A stretch of DNA of 64,000 bases from Chitinimonas taiwanensis DSM 18899 (GTDB lineage Bacteria; Pseudomonadota; Gammaproteobacteria; Burkholderiales; Chitinimonadaceae), in NCBI RefSeq assembly GCF_900119825.1, contig NZ_FPKR01000002.1, positions 248,001 through 312,000 of the forward strand, written 5' to 3'. Of the stretch, positions 15,418 through 24,873 are shown one piece after another; the stretch's first letter is position 1, and each line of letters starts with the position of its first letter. A model generated the notes under the pieces. That model saw nothing but the letters and a program-made list of their open reading frames with translations. It was not told where the DNA came from and made no database searches. Made by a program: the position numbers and the translations under genes.

Positions 15418-18400
15418 GTGTTGAACGATTCGACAAAAAACAAAGTACGTCAGCTTTATCAGTTCTTAAAAGAGGCAAATCAGCTCCGTTACAGGCCAAT
15501 TCGGAAGCTGGCCGAACAGGTGAAAGTCATTCGCTTGGCGGATATGCCCGAGCATCCCAGCATGCAACTCTTTCGGCCGGTCCGCACCTCCGATACGACC
15601 CAGGAAATACCCGAAGTCTTGATTCGCATCCGGCGCCCGAACCTGACGCCCTGCCCCAAACCGCCTACGTCATTGCTCCAGTGGCTCGCCCCGGGATTTG
15701 ACGACCCCGCCAAGACACCCGAAGTAGTCCAAAGCCTGAATGTCTCGACGACTCAGCGTTTTGATGATGAGGCCGGTCGAGTGGAAGCGCTCCGCCAATA
15801 CCAAGCCAATCGTAGCCAAGCGACTAGAGAAGCTGGCGTCGTTGAGCCACCACTGAGTATTGCGTCTTGGCTGAAGGAAGGCTGGGACCTCCCAGGCAAG
15901 CCTCCGGAAGTACATGAGATATTGAGCGTCACCAGGACAGTACGTTTCGATGCGGACCGAGAGCGAGTCGCAAACTACACTGCATGGTTGGAACAGCGCT
16001 CGGCCTGGGTGGGGCCGGAGATTGCAGCGCGCTCTGCGATGTCCTTCTACGAGAAGTTCTACGATATCTATGCGTCCATCGAAAAGGACGGCGAAGAACT
16101 GGAATTGATGCTTGGCGATGGCCAACTGCTTTGGTCCACGATGTCGAGCACAGAAGAGACGACGGTTCGCATCAGCCATCCAATTCTTCTCAAGCGCGTG
16201 GAAATCCGTTTCGACGCCGAAGTCCCAGAGTTCGTTGTCTGCGAGACCGAGCGCGAACCAGAGTTGTACAACAGCCTCTTCACTGACCTGAAAGAGGTGC
16301 TGCCGGTTTCAATTCGGAATCGCAGCAACGAACTCGAGAAAGCCGGCTACCACCCCCTTGGGTGGCAAGACACGACGGCCTACCTCAAGGCATTCATTCA
16401 GACGGTTTCCCCCATCAAGGGTGAATTCCTCGAGGAACCACCTACGGATGACGCGACCTCGACCCCGCGCATGTATCGGGACACCGTCTTGTTCCTTCGG
16501 AAGCGAAGCGCGGGCCTCGGCAATTTCGTGAACGCCATCATCGAGGACATCGATAACCAGACTGTCTTTTCGCCAGCATTAGGCCAAATTACGGGGACAC
16601 TAGACGATTGGGCGCCAGAGACCATTGGTGATGGCAGCACTGGCGGGTGCGCACAAGGCTACGGGACAGGGGCTGGCGAGGATTCGTCAGTATCGGACGA
16701 TGAGATTCTTCTGGCTAAAGAGGCCAACGAAGAGCAGCTGCAAATCATCCGGAAGCTCTCCAAGAGCGGTTCCGTAATCGTTCAAGGCCCCCCTGGTACT
16801 GGCAAGACCCATACAATTGGTAACGTCATTAGCCATCTACTGGCTCAAGGCAAGTCCATCCTGGTCACCGCCCAGACGGCTAAGGCGCTGCGCGTCGTCC
16901 GCGACAAAGTGCCGGAGATGCTCCGGCCATTAGCAGTATCCGTGCTTGGCAGCGACCAAGGCGCTCGCCAGCAACTGGAAACAGCGATTGGCTCCATCAC
17001 GGAGCGGATGACTCACGACTCGGCTGAGTCGCTGCTCGCAAAAGCCCAGCAATTTGAACAACAGCGTAAAGAGCTGTTAAGCAAGAAGCGCAGCCTCAAG
17101 CAGAAGTTGCGGCAGGCCCTCGAAAACGAATATCGCGAAATCAAGGTTGGCGACCGCGCCTTTTCCCCAGCTGAGGCAGCTCGGCATGTCCGTGACAACA
17201 AGGTGTCCGCATCGTGGATTCCATCGCCGGTCAAATTGGGCGCCAGCCTCCCCTTATCTCTCCAGGAGTTTGCCCGCCTCTACAGTTTGGGTGCTCATTT
17301 CTCCGTATTGGAGGAGCAAGATGCGCTGAAACCGCTGCCAGATATTGCGTGCTTGCCTAGCGAGCGCCAATTCAGGGTGATGGTAACGGAATACAACAAT
17401 CTCACCACCACTGACCTGACGGTTGGCCAGGAGCGCTGGAATACACCAGGCAAAGGCAGTAGCGAGACGCTCGCGCAATTGATGCTCGACCTTGGCATTG
17501 AGTTTTCGGACGAGCTGCGCCAGCAGTCCTGGCGGCCATTTGCCATTGTTGCGGGCATCCATGGCGGCACGGCGAAGGATGTTTGGCTGAAGCTCATCGA
17601 GCAAATTAATGGTGGCGCAGAAGCTCAGGGTAAGCATGCACTCATGCTGCACCACCAGCCGAAGCTGGCGACTGGCATGCCGGTCGTCATTCAGAAGAAG
17701 GTGGTCGTTGAAATCTGCGAGCATCTTGAGAATGGCGGAAAACTCGGTTTCTTTAATTTGGTCACGCGAGGCGAGTGGAAGCAGTTCATCAAGACTGCCA
17801 CCGTCTCGGCAGGTGAGCCTAACCACACGGACCATTTCGCCGCGCTTCGAGCATTGGTCGAACTGGAACACGCTCGCGAGTCAGTCCAACCGCTTTGGGA
17901 CCAGCTGATTGGACAGCACATCCAACAGCCTTTTGCGAGCCTTGGCATGGTGCCCGAGCAGTCTTGCCGAGCGCTTATTCCGGAAATGCAGCGTTGCCTC
18001 GAGTGGCACGACCGTGTATGGAAACCGCTGGCAGAACGACTGGTGGGAGAAGGCGTGAAGCTGAACGACCTGTTCGGTTTGATTCCGCGCCAGGCGTCTC
18101 AAATCACCGAATATCAAGTCATCGAGACATTGGCCTCGAGTATGCTGCCACCGCTCATGACGGCCGAAGTTGGGCGGCGCAAGCTGGCGGAATGCGAGGC
18201 CGGTATTGCGGAAATCGAGCGCTTAGCGCTCTCCTTGGACCCGAGCGAAAACAACACGGGCTGTCTCGGACGAATCGTGACTGCTTTGCGTGCAAGAGAT
18301 ACCGCCAGCTACGACACAGCTCTTGAATACGCGCGCCGGCTCCAAACCGTAAAGCCGCTGGTCTCGGAACGGAGCGACTTACTGAAGCGCTTGGAAATGG

Positions 18401-20385
18401 TCGCACCGGTATGGTCTCAACTTATCCAGACGCGGACATCTCCTCACGATACTGAGCAAATTCCTGGCGACATTCCTGCTGGCTGGATTTGGCGACAACT
18501 TAATGACGAGCTTGTGGCTCGAGATGCCCTTAGCGCTAACGAAATTCAGCGTGAAATCGACAAGGTTGAGGCCACACTCAGGGAAGTGACCGTATGGCTG
18601 ATTGATGCGAAGGCTTGGGGAAAACAGCTGGAGCGCCTGAAGCAGAACAATTCAATTCGACAGTGTCTGGTTGGATGGCTGGATACGGCGAAGGCGCTTA
18701 TCTCCACTCGGCAGCAGGACCGGCGTCAGATGCTCCTTGCAGAGGCGAGGAAATTGATGGCCCGCGCTGCTGGCGCTGTCCCCGTTTGGGTAATGCCTAT
18801 TTCTCTGGTCGCAGAAAACTTTGACCCGCGGACGACGCGGTTTGACGTCGTCGTTATCGATGAAGCGAGTCAGGCTGACTTGAACGCGCTAATTCCAATG
18901 TACCTCGGCAAGCAGGTCATCATTGTGGGCGACCATGAGCAGGTAACCCCTCTCGGGGTCGGTCAAGGACAGGCGCTGCTGGACAACCTTCGAAAGCAGA
19001 TTCTTGAGGACATTCCGAACTCGCACCTGTTTGACGCGAGGTTCTCTATTTACGACATTGGCCGGCAGTCCTTTGGGGACGGTATTCGATTGGTTGAACA
19101 TTTCCGGTGCGTGCCGGAAATCATCGCCTTCTCGAACCAACTTTCCTACGACGGAAAAATTAAGCCACTGCGCGAATCCAACTCAGCGCACCTCAAACCG
19201 GCATGCGTTGGCGTTCGGGTTGATGGCCGTCGGGACGGACACGTCAACAAGGCCGAAGCTCGCCGCATCGTCGATTTGATTAAGGCGATGATTGCCCACC
19301 CAGCGTATGCCGAAAAAACCATCGGCGTCATTGGTATGGTTGGCGACCAGCAAACCTTGGCAATCCAGTCGCTCATCCTCAAGGAAATCCCCGGCACCGA
19401 AATCGAGCGTAGGCGCATCCTCGCAGGAAGTTCAAGCGAGTTTCAGGGCGACGAACGTGATGTCATACTCCTCTCGATGCTGGACAGCCCCGAAGACGAG
19501 GGGCCAATGCGCCTGACCGGTGAAGGCGCTTTTGAGTTGCTCAAGAAGCGCTACAACGTGGCCGTAAGCCGGGCGCGAGACCAGCTGTTTGTGGTGCATT
19601 CGTTTGACCCGGACCTGCATCTGAAGCCCGGAGACATGCGCTTGCGACTGATGCAACACATCAAGGACCCGCTAGCATCTCTTCGTGAATACCATCGCGA
19701 GGTTGGAAAGACGGAGTCCCCCTTCGAGCGTGCGGTGCTGAAGCTGCTGACGGATGCTGGATACCGCGTGAAGACCCAGGTCGAAGTGGGATACTACCGT
19801 ATCGACATCGTTGTTGAAGGCGGTGGTCGTCGCCTCGCAGTCGAGTGTGATGGTGACCGTTATCATCCCTTTGAAAAGCTCGCTGAAGACATCGAGCGGC
19901 AGACGATTCTCGAGCGTCTTGGTTGGCAATTCGCGCGCATTCGCGGCAGCGCTTTCTATCGTGATGCGGAGGCGGCGATGCAACCCGTTTTCGAGCGCCT
20001 GGCTGAACTCGAAATTCCGAAAGAAGCTTCAATCGGGAATGAGGGAACGGACGACATGTCGCTCATCTACGAGTTGGATAACCTCATCGCCTGTGATTTC
20101 ACTACACCTAGGGCAAACGCAGAGGTGACTTCGGAAATGTTCGCGCCCGAAGTGAGTTACGAGCAGCCGGAAGTGTCTGTGATGGCGCCAAAATCTGACC
20201 TCAAAATTTATCTAATGCGAAACGGTGGACGTGTCCTGCTTGAGGATGTCCTGCGGGAACGCGCGAAGGCACAAGGATTTCAGCGCCTTGGAAGAAATGT
20301 TCGGCAACAGTTGCTCGACGAACTCAGCGCTGAACTCCGAGACAGCCACATCCAGATTTCTGGGGACTTTGTTGAGTTTGCCTAG
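15418..20385 (+). CDS. SF1 helicase fused to Vsr/DUF559-like nuclease
   Basis: A 1655-residue single-gene protein. After ~450 residues of unrecognised N-terminus comes an SF1 (Upf1/COG1112-like) helicase: Walker A QGPPGTGKT near residue 457, a charged coiled-coil insert at ~540-580, motif II VVIDEASQAD near 1143, motif III IIVGDHEQ near 1168, EHFRCVPEIIAFSN near 1226, FQGDERDVILLS near 1338 and motif VI NVAVSRARDQL near 1377. A PD-(D/E)XK/Vsr-type nuclease follows, with YRIDIVVEGG near 1461 and AVECDGDRYH near 1476. A ~170-residue tail closes it. The architecture resembles the DUF4011-helicase-Vsr phage-defence proteins. The start is GTG (TTG is next). Composition is clearly less GC-rich than its neighbours, suggesting transfer. 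Confidence 0.88.
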   Translation: MLNDSTKNKVRQLYQFLKEANQLRYRPIRKLAEQVKVIRLADMPEHPSMQLFRPVRTSDTTQEIPEVLIRIRRPNLTPCPKPPTSLLQWLAPGFDDPAKTPEVVQSLNVSTTQRFDDEAGRVEALRQYQANRSQATREAGVVEPPLSIASWLKEGWDLPGKPPEVHEILSVTRTVRFDADRERVANYTAWLEQRSAWVGPEIAARSAMSFYEKFYDIYASIEKDGEELELMLGDGQLLWSTMSSTEETTVRISHPILLKRVEIRFDAEVPEFVVCETEREPELYNSLFTDLKEVLPVSIRNRSNELEKAGYHPLGWQDTTAYLKAFIQTVSPIKGEFLEEPPTDDATSTPRMYRDTVLFLRKRSAGLGNFVNAIIEDIDNQTVFSPALGQITGTLDDWAPETIGDGSTGGCAQGYGTGAGEDSSVSDDEILLAKEANEEQLQIIRKLSKSGSVIVQGPPGTGKTHTIGNVISHLLAQGKSILVTAQTAKALRVVRDKVPEMLRPLAVSVLGSDQGARQQLETAIGSITERMTHDSAESLLAKAQQFEQQRKELLSKKRSLKQKLRQALENEYREIKVGDRAFSPAEAARHVRDNKVSASWIPSPVKLGASLPLSLQEFARLYSLGAHFSVLEEQDALKPLPDIACLPSERQFRVMVTEYNNLTTTDLTVGQERWNTPGKGSSETLAQLMLDLGIEFSDELRQQSWRPFAIVAGIHGGTAKDVWLKLIEQINGGAEAQGKHALMLHHQPKLATGMPVVIQKKVVVEICEHLENGGKLGFFNLVTRGEWKQFIKTATVSAGEPNHTDHFAALRALVELEHARESVQPLWDQLIGQHIQQPFASLGMVPEQSCRALIPEMQRCLEWHDRVWKPLAERLVGEGVKLNDLFGLIPRQASQITEYQVIETLASSMLPPLMTAEVGRRKLAECEAGIAEIERLALSLDPSENNTGCLGRIVTALRARDTASYDTALEYARRLQTVKPLVSERSDLLKRLEMVAPVWSQLIQTRTSPHDTEQIPGDIPAGWIWRQLNDELVARDALSANEIQREIDKVEATLREVTVWLIDAKAWGKQLERLKQNNSIRQCLVGWLDTAKALISTRQQDRRQMLLAEARKLMARAAGAVPVWVMPISLVAENFDPRTTRFDVVVIDEASQADLNALIPMYLGKQVIIVGDHEQVTPLGVGQGQALLDNLRKQILEDIPNSHLFDARFSIYDIGRQSFGDGIRLVEHFRCVPEIIAFSNQLSYDGKIKPLRESNSAHLKPACVGVRVDGRRDGHVNKAEARRIVDLIKAMIAHPAYAEKTIGVIGMVGDQQTLAIQSLILKEIPGTEIERRRILAGSSSEFQGDERDVILLSMLDSPEDEGPMRLTGEGAFELLKKRYNVAVSRARDQLFVVHSFDPDLHLKPGDMRLRLMQHIKDPLASLREYHREVGKTESPFERAVLKLLTDAGYRVKTQVEVGYYRIDIVVEGGGRRLAVECDGDRYHPFEKLAEDIERQTILERLGWQFARIRGSAFYRDAEAAMQPVFERLAELEIPKEASIGNEGTDDMSLIYELDNLIACDFTTPRANAEVTSEMFAPEVSYEQPEVSVMAPKSDLKIYLMRNGGRVLLEDVLRERAKAQGFQRLGRNVRQQLLDELSAELRDSHIQISGDFVEFA

Positions 20386-20557
20386 GAAATTGGTCGCTCA
20401 ACGAGGGCAATGGCTGAATGGTGGCTGTTGGGCAGATTGCCGCCTATCTTTGGAACCAAGGCCAATGGCCGCTAAGGCCGAGCAACAGCCCGTCATAGTC
20501 GAATCAACCCTGGCTGAGTGTCTCCGTCCAGAAAATAGACATACCACCTTGCACACA

Positions 20558-21499
20558 TCAGCCAGCGCGTCTCTCAAGCTGCCCCCCTGCCCCATCACTC
20601 CCCAAGCACCCCACCACATAATCAATCCACACCCTGAGCTTGGCCGGCAGAAAGCGGTTGCTCGGGTAGAGCAGCCAGGCGGTGCCGGCGTAGTCGGTCA
20701 GGTGTTCCCAGTCGGCTAGCACGGTGTGCAGTTCGCCACGCGCCAGTGCGGTGCGGGCGGCGAATTCGGGCAGGCTGGCGATGCCGAGGCCGGCCAGGGC
20801 GCCTTCCAGGCGTACCTCGCTGTGGTTGGCTACATAGCGGCCGCGCACGGCCACTTCGGCGCTTTCGTTGCCGCGTCGGAAGCGCCAGTGGCGGTCGCGC
20901 TCGTCTTCGCCCAGGTACAGGCAGCTATGTGCGGCCAGGTCGCGCGGCTGTTGCGGTGTGCCGTTGGCGGCCAGATAGGCGGGGCTGGCGGCCAGCAGGT
21001 GGCGTATCGGCATCAGCGGGCGGCCGGCCAGGCCGGGCGGTGGGGCGTCGGTGATACGGATGGCGAGGTCAATGGCCTCCTGGTACAGGTCGACCGTGCG
21101 GTCGGTAATGACCAGCTGCACGTCCACCTCCGGGTATTGGGCCAGAAAGCCGGCCATCAGCGGGTGGATGACCTGGCGGCCGACCGCCTTGGGCATGCTT
21201 ACGCGCAAGAGGCCGCGCGGGGTGGCTGCGTCGGCATCGGCCAGCGCCCACACTTCGCGCGCGGCGGCCAGCATGGCCTGGCAGCGGCCATAGGCGGCGC
21301 TGCCGGCTTCGGTCAGGCGCAGCTTGCGCGTGGTGCGTTCCAGCAGGCGCACGCGCAGCTGGCCTTCCAGGCGCGCCACCTGGCGGCTGACGGCCGAGGG
21401 CGTGCTACCCAGCTGGCGCGCGGCGGCCGAGAAGCTGCCCGCCTCCACCACGCGGGCAAACACGGCCATATCGGGCAGGCTATCGATCTGCATATTCAT
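20558..21499 (-). CDS. LysR-type transcriptional regulator
   Basis: A 313-residue LysR regulator. The N-terminal winged helix reads FARVVEAGSFSAAARQLG and TPSAVSRQVARLEGQL, and the C-terminal two-lobed effector domain includes VDVQLVITDR. It is divergent from an EamA exporter, 96 bases apart. LysR genes usually regulate the divergent neighbour and themselves, so control of that transporter is the likely role. The effector is unknown. An alternative start (MQIDS) lies two codons in. Confidence 0.92.
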   Translation of the reverse strand: MNMQIDSLPDMAVFARVVEAGSFSAAARQLGSTPSAVSRQVARLEGQLRVRLLERTTRKLRLTEAGSAAYGRCQAMLAAAREVWALADADAATPRGLLRVSMPKAVGRQVIHPLMAGFLAQYPEVDVQLVITDRTVDLYQEAIDLAIRITDAPPPGLAGRPLMPIRHLLAASPAYLAANGTPQQPRDLAAHSCLYLGEDERDRHWRFRRGNESAEVAVRGRYVANHSEVRLEGALAGLGIASLPEFAARTALARGELHTVLADWEHLTDYAGTAWLLYPSNRFLPAKLRVWIDYVVGCLGSDGAGGQLERRAG

Positions 21500-21526
21500 G
21501 CCTTTCCAGCACAGGTGCTATTCCAT

Positions 21527-21574
21527 TTCAGATCATTATCGCCCTGAATGCATGAATGGATAATCCCCATCGAC
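21527..21574. promoter_or_regulatory. candidate LysR operator between divergent genes
   Basis: The short intergenic region has an imperfect inverted pair TATTCCATTTC and GAATGGATAA, and the direct repeat TGAATG-CA-TGAATG (21545-21558). This is the expected position for a LysR T-N11-A type site. The match is imperfect. Confidence 0.35.
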
Positions 21575-21595
21575 CCGATACGATGAGGATTTGCC

Positions 21596-22489
21596 ATGAC
21601 AACTACACTGAGCCTGGCGCAGCCCAAAGCCCTGCTGCGCCTATCTGACATCACCCTGCTGCTGGTGGCGCTGGTATGGGGCACCAGCTATGGCGTGGCC
21701 AAGGGCGCGCTGGCCTTTTACCCGGTGCTGGGCTTTCTGGCCGTGCGTTTCCTGCTGACCTTTGCCCTGCTGCTGCCCAGCCTGCTGCGCGCCAGCCGGG
21801 CCGAACAGCTGGCCGCCTGGCGCAGCGGCCTGCCGCTGGGCGGGCTGATGCTGGGCATCTTCCTGTGCGAAACCTATGGCGTAGCGCACACGCTGGCCAG
21901 CAATGCGGCGTTTCTGATCAGCCTGTGCGTGGTGTTCACCCCGCTGGTGGAATGGGCGCTACTGGGCAACCGGCCTAGCCGCGCGGTGTTTGGCTTTGCC
22001 GCGCTATCGCTGCTGGGCGCAGCCATGCTGAGCGGTGGGCTGAGCGGCCAGCTGGGCCTGGGTGATGGGCTGATGCTGGCGGCGGCCGTGCTGCGCGCGA
22101 TTACCGTCTGCCAGACCAGCAAGCTTAGCCGCGCCCACCCGGCGCCGGCCTTGGCACTGACTGCCGTGCAGGCGGCGGTGATCGGCTTGGGCAGCCTGCT
22201 GCTGGCGCTGGCCCTGCCCGGTGGCTTGCCGCCGCTGCCCAGCGCACCGGCCTTCTGGTGGGCCAGCGTTTACCTGGTACTTGGCTGCACCGTGTTCGCC
22301 TTCTTTGCGCAGAACTGGGCGCTCAAGCACAGCGCGCCCAGCCGCGTGGCCCTGCTGACCAGCAGCGAACCGGCCTTCGGCGCCCTGTTTGCCGTGCTGT
22401 GGCTGAACGAAAGCCTGAGCCCGCTGGCCAGGCTGGGCGGCACGCTGATTGTGGCCGCCGCGCTGTGGACCAGCTGGCGACGCGATTAG
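21596..22489 (+). CDS. EamA/DMT family transporter
   Basis: A 297-residue inner-membrane protein with two EamA repeats (about ten hydrophobic helices). The first repeat begins LLLVALVWGTSYGVAKG and the second SVYLVLGCTVFAFFAQNWAL; the final helices contain TSSEPAFGALFAVLWLNE, typical of the family. Members export metabolites or drugs. A GAGGA ribosome site precedes the ATG. It is divergent from a LysR regulator that probably controls it. Confidence 0.92.
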   Translation: MTTTLSLAQPKALLRLSDITLLLVALVWGTSYGVAKGALAFYPVLGFLAVRFLLTFALLLPSLLRASRAEQLAAWRSGLPLGGLMLGIFLCETYGVAHTLASNAAFLISLCVVFTPLVEWALLGNRPSRAVFGFAALSLLGAAMLSGGLSGQLGLGDGLMLAAAVLRAITVCQTSKLSRAHPAPALALTAVQAAVIGLGSLLLALALPGGLPPLPSAPAFWWASVYLVLGCTVFAFFAQNWALKHSAPSRVALLTSSEPAFGALFAVLWLNESLSPLARLGGTLIVAAALWTSWRRD

Positions 22490-22721
22490 GCATGGCGTGT
22501 GCCGCCGCGCTAACGCGCATTGCCATCGCGGCGCGGATGCGACACCGCGCTGGCAAGCGCACAAATGACATGGACAGGCATCACCGCCCGGTTAAAATCG
22601 CCGCCCCTATATGAGCCGACAGGCCGCGCGTCATGCCGCTGCAATACGCAGCTGCGATAAGCAGCGTGGCCGCCACGGCGGCTCGCCAGACAAAAGCAAC
22701 CGGTCTCCGGGAGGAAAAACC

Positions 22722-23780
22722 ATGTCGTCCATCTCTTACCGCCACTGCCTGGCGCTTGGCGCCCTGCTGCTTGGTGCCTGCGCCAGCCAGCCCGTTGCCC
22801 AGCAGCCAGCCAATCTGCCGCCGGCTGATGGCAAGCCCAGCCTGGCTGCCCATGCCAGCAACCCCACGATCGCCGCGCTCAGCTATGTCGACAGCGTGCA
22901 GTGCGATAGCAGTGTGGATGCCGACCTGCTGTTCGGCCGCGGCCAGCAGCTGTACGAGGAAGACAGCGATGCCGCCCAGCAAAAGGCCGCCAGCTGCTTC
23001 GAGCTGGCAGCCAGCAAGGGCGATGCCGATGCGCGCTGCTATCTGGCGGTGATTCTGCGCGGTGGGCGCGGCGTGCCGGCCGACCGGGTGGCCGCCACCC
23101 AGCAGCTGCGCGAAGCCGCCAAGCGCAATAACGCCTGCGCCGAATACGGCCTGGGTAATGCCTACCTGGAAGGCGATGGCGTGAAGGCCAATGCGGCCGA
23201 AGCGCGTCGCTGGCATCTGCGCGCCGCCCACAATGGCATGAGCAGCGCCCAGCTGCTGGTGGCGCAGCGCTATGAACAGGCGCGCGACCGCGTGAACGCC
23301 CTGATCTGGTATCAGCTGGCCGCCGAATACGGCGAGCCGGGTGCCGCCGAACAGGCCAGCGCGCTACAGGCCAAGCTGAGCAAGGCGCAGCGCGCCCAGG
23401 TGGCCAAGCGCTTGGCGCAGACCAAGCGCAAGGTGATGCCGCTGGATACCGTGAGCAAGGGCCACTACCAGCGCAATGTGCTGTCCCTGCTTGGCCATGT
23501 CGACCGCTACTTCCCGGCCCTATATCGTGGCCTCGACCAGCAGCAGCGCTTCGCCAAGACCCTGGCCTGGGCCGATAGCGCCTATGCACGCGGCTTTATC
23601 AGCCCGCGCGATTTCACCTTCTACGTGAATATCATCGGCTTCCTGGGCGAGGACGCGCTGAACGGCAGCGGCAAATGGCCAGCCATCGACCGCATCCTGG
23701 CCGACAGCCAGTTGAGCGCCCCGGAACGTATCGAACAGGCCGCCATCAAGGCGGAATCGCTACAGCGCGCTAGCAACTAA
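22722..23780 (+). CDS. Sel1-repeat lipoprotein
   Basis: A 352-residue protein with a lipoprotein signal (lipobox LLLGAC, cysteine near residue 20). At least three Sel1-like (TPR-type) repeats follow between residues ~75 and ~200, for example ADARCYLAVILRGGRGVPAD, CAEYGLGNAYLEGDGV and SSAQLLVAQRYEQARD. Sel1 proteins are protein-protein scaffolds. ATG 22722 is chosen because it is preceded by a GGGAGGAAAAA ribosome site and starts the signal peptide directly. It is expected to be membrane-anchored in the envelope. The partner is unknown. Confidence 0.85.
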   Translation: MSSISYRHCLALGALLLGACASQPVAQQPANLPPADGKPSLAAHASNPTIAALSYVDSVQCDSSVDADLLFGRGQQLYEEDSDAAQQKAASCFELAASKGDADARCYLAVILRGGRGVPADRVAATQQLREAAKRNNACAEYGLGNAYLEGDGVKANAAEARRWHLRAAHNGMSSAQLLVAQRYEQARDRVNALIWYQLAAEYGEPGAAEQASALQAKLSKAQRAQVAKRLAQTKRKVMPLDTVSKGHYQRNVLSLLGHVDRYFPALYRGLDQQQRFAKTLAWADSAYARGFISPRDFTFYVNIIGFLGEDALNGSGKWPAIDRILADSQLSAPERIEQAAIKAESLQRASN

Positions 23781-23791
23781 CTGGGGCATTC

Positions 23792-24232
23792 ATGACCTGC
23801 ATCCTTCGCGCCAGCGGCAAGCATTTTGATGTTGATGACTTCATCTCGAAGTCATCGCTGATTACCAGCTCGCTTTGGCGCAAAGGGGAGAAGCGCTTCC
23901 CTAATAGCAGAACGAATGAAACAACCAACCAGGCTTCGGGCATCCGAATTGTTGCAAGTGAGGCCGATTTCTCCGAGCTGTCACGACAGATTGAAGATGT
24001 GATCGCATTCCTACGTCAGCACCTAGATGCCATCAAGATGCTGACTGCCTTTCACGGCGTGGAAGGCGCGGTTCTCGACTTCGGTGCTGAGCTGCATCCG
24101 CCTGGCTGGGCATCGTTCACTTTCCCGACGGAACTGCTGGCCCTTGCAGGCGCTACGGGTGTATCGCTCTGTGTGTCTGTCTACCCGAGCGATCCTGAAG
24201 ACGACACCGACGTCCAGGCTGTTGGGACCTAG
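23792..24232 (+). CDS. conserved hypothetical protein, 146 aa
   Basis: A soluble acidic protein with no signal peptide or membrane segment; it opens MTCILRASGKHFDVDDF and contains GIRIVASEADFSELSRQIED and GVEGAVLDFG. I recall similar orphan proteins in other proteobacteria but cannot name a family. It starts 11 bases after the Sel1 lipoprotein stop and is closed by a strong terminator, so it may share that transcript. Its GC content is visibly lower than the lipoprotein gene before it. Confidence 0.65.
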   Translation: MTCILRASGKHFDVDDFISKSSLITSSLWRKGEKRFPNSRTNETTNQASGIRIVASEADFSELSRQIEDVIAFLRQHLDAIKMLTAFHGVEGAVLDFGAELHPPGWASFTFPTELLALAGATGVSLCVSVYPSDPEDDTDVQAVGT

Positions 24233-24251
24233 TTGGCTGCCAAAATGAATG

Positions 24252-24284
24252 AAAAGCCCGCCGTTCTTCAACGGCGGGCTTTTT
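24252..24284 (+). terminator. strong intrinsic terminator
   Basis: AAAAGCCCGCCGTT (24252-24265) pairs perfectly with AACGGCGGGCTTTT (24270-24283), loop CTTC, followed by T. It also serves the convergent DUF4156 gene. Confidence 0.92.
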
Positions 24285-24313
24285 CATGACTGACCGACAG
24301 GCCGGCGCAGTGC

Positions 24314-24643
24314 TTAGCGGCAGCGGAATACCTTGTAGTCGCGCTCGCCGTCCTTGATCGGGCCGGCGGCGGCGATGGTGTCGCCGCCCTGCCCGACCGC
24401 CGAGTTACGCGCCAGGGTGTTCAGCTCGATGATGATCTTGCCCGGATCGCGCTCGACCGGGCCAAGCTTGCCCAGCACCTTCACATGCACACTGCCCTTG
24501 GGCGTACAGGCGGTGGTCGCTTCCAGCGTGCTCACCTGTACCGCCTCGGCGGCCGGCTGCAGGGCAACGAAGGGCGCGCAGGCGCCCAGGCTCAGGAGCA
24601 AGGCCAGGCTCAGACCAAGCTTGCTAGCGTGTTTAGTCAACAT
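24314..24643 (-). CDS. DUF4156 lipoprotein
   Basis: A 109-residue lipoprotein. The signal peptide ends at LLLSLGAC (lipobox), and the mature part carries the DUF4156 pattern with the last residues YKVFRCR, leaving one further cysteine pair (TTACTP and FRC). Its function is unknown in the family. A GGAGGAA ribosome site lies 8 bases before ATG 24643, so this start is preferred to the frame's earlier ATG. It is predicted to be anchored in the outer membrane. Confidence 0.82.
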   Translation of the reverse strand: MLTKHASKLGLSLALLLSLGACAPFVALQPAAEAVQVSTLEATTACTPKGSVHVKVLGKLGPVERDPGKIIIELNTLARNSAVGQGGDTIAAAGPIKDGERDYKVFRCR

Positions 24644-24772
24644 CGTATCGATTCCTCCAACAGGGGCATGCACGGGTCAGACCCGACGAGCGCGCCAGTG
24701 TAAGCGCATGTGTGGCCCCGGGCCAGTTCAGGGCGCTTGCAGCAACCCCTTTTTTCGTCGCGATGCGGCGTT

Positions 24773-24834
24773 GCGCGTGAAAAATTTCTCCTTAGCTATC
24801 AGACATAGCTGACGTCGAAATTTTTCACTCGCGC
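24773..24834. repeat. 62-bp inverted repeat
   Basis: GTGAAAAATTTC (24777-24788) and GAAATTTTTCAC (24817-24828) are perfect 12-bp arms. The outer GCGC pairs (24773-24776 with 24831-24834) and an inner TTAGCTAT/ATAGCTGA pairing extend the cruciform. It lies in the space downstream of the PLP lyase gene. There is no T-tract after the stem, so it does not look like a normal terminator. A dispersed palindromic element is possible, though I saw no second copy in this window. Confidence 0.6.
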
Positions 24835-24873
24835 CTTGCCTCGCTTAGAAACAGAGGCCTCTGGAAGCCCCCT

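Noticed and set aside
24777-24828. Inverted repeat considered as the terminator of the PLP lyase gene
   Set aside because: The T-run is inside the stem rather than after it, so it was listed as a repeat instead.
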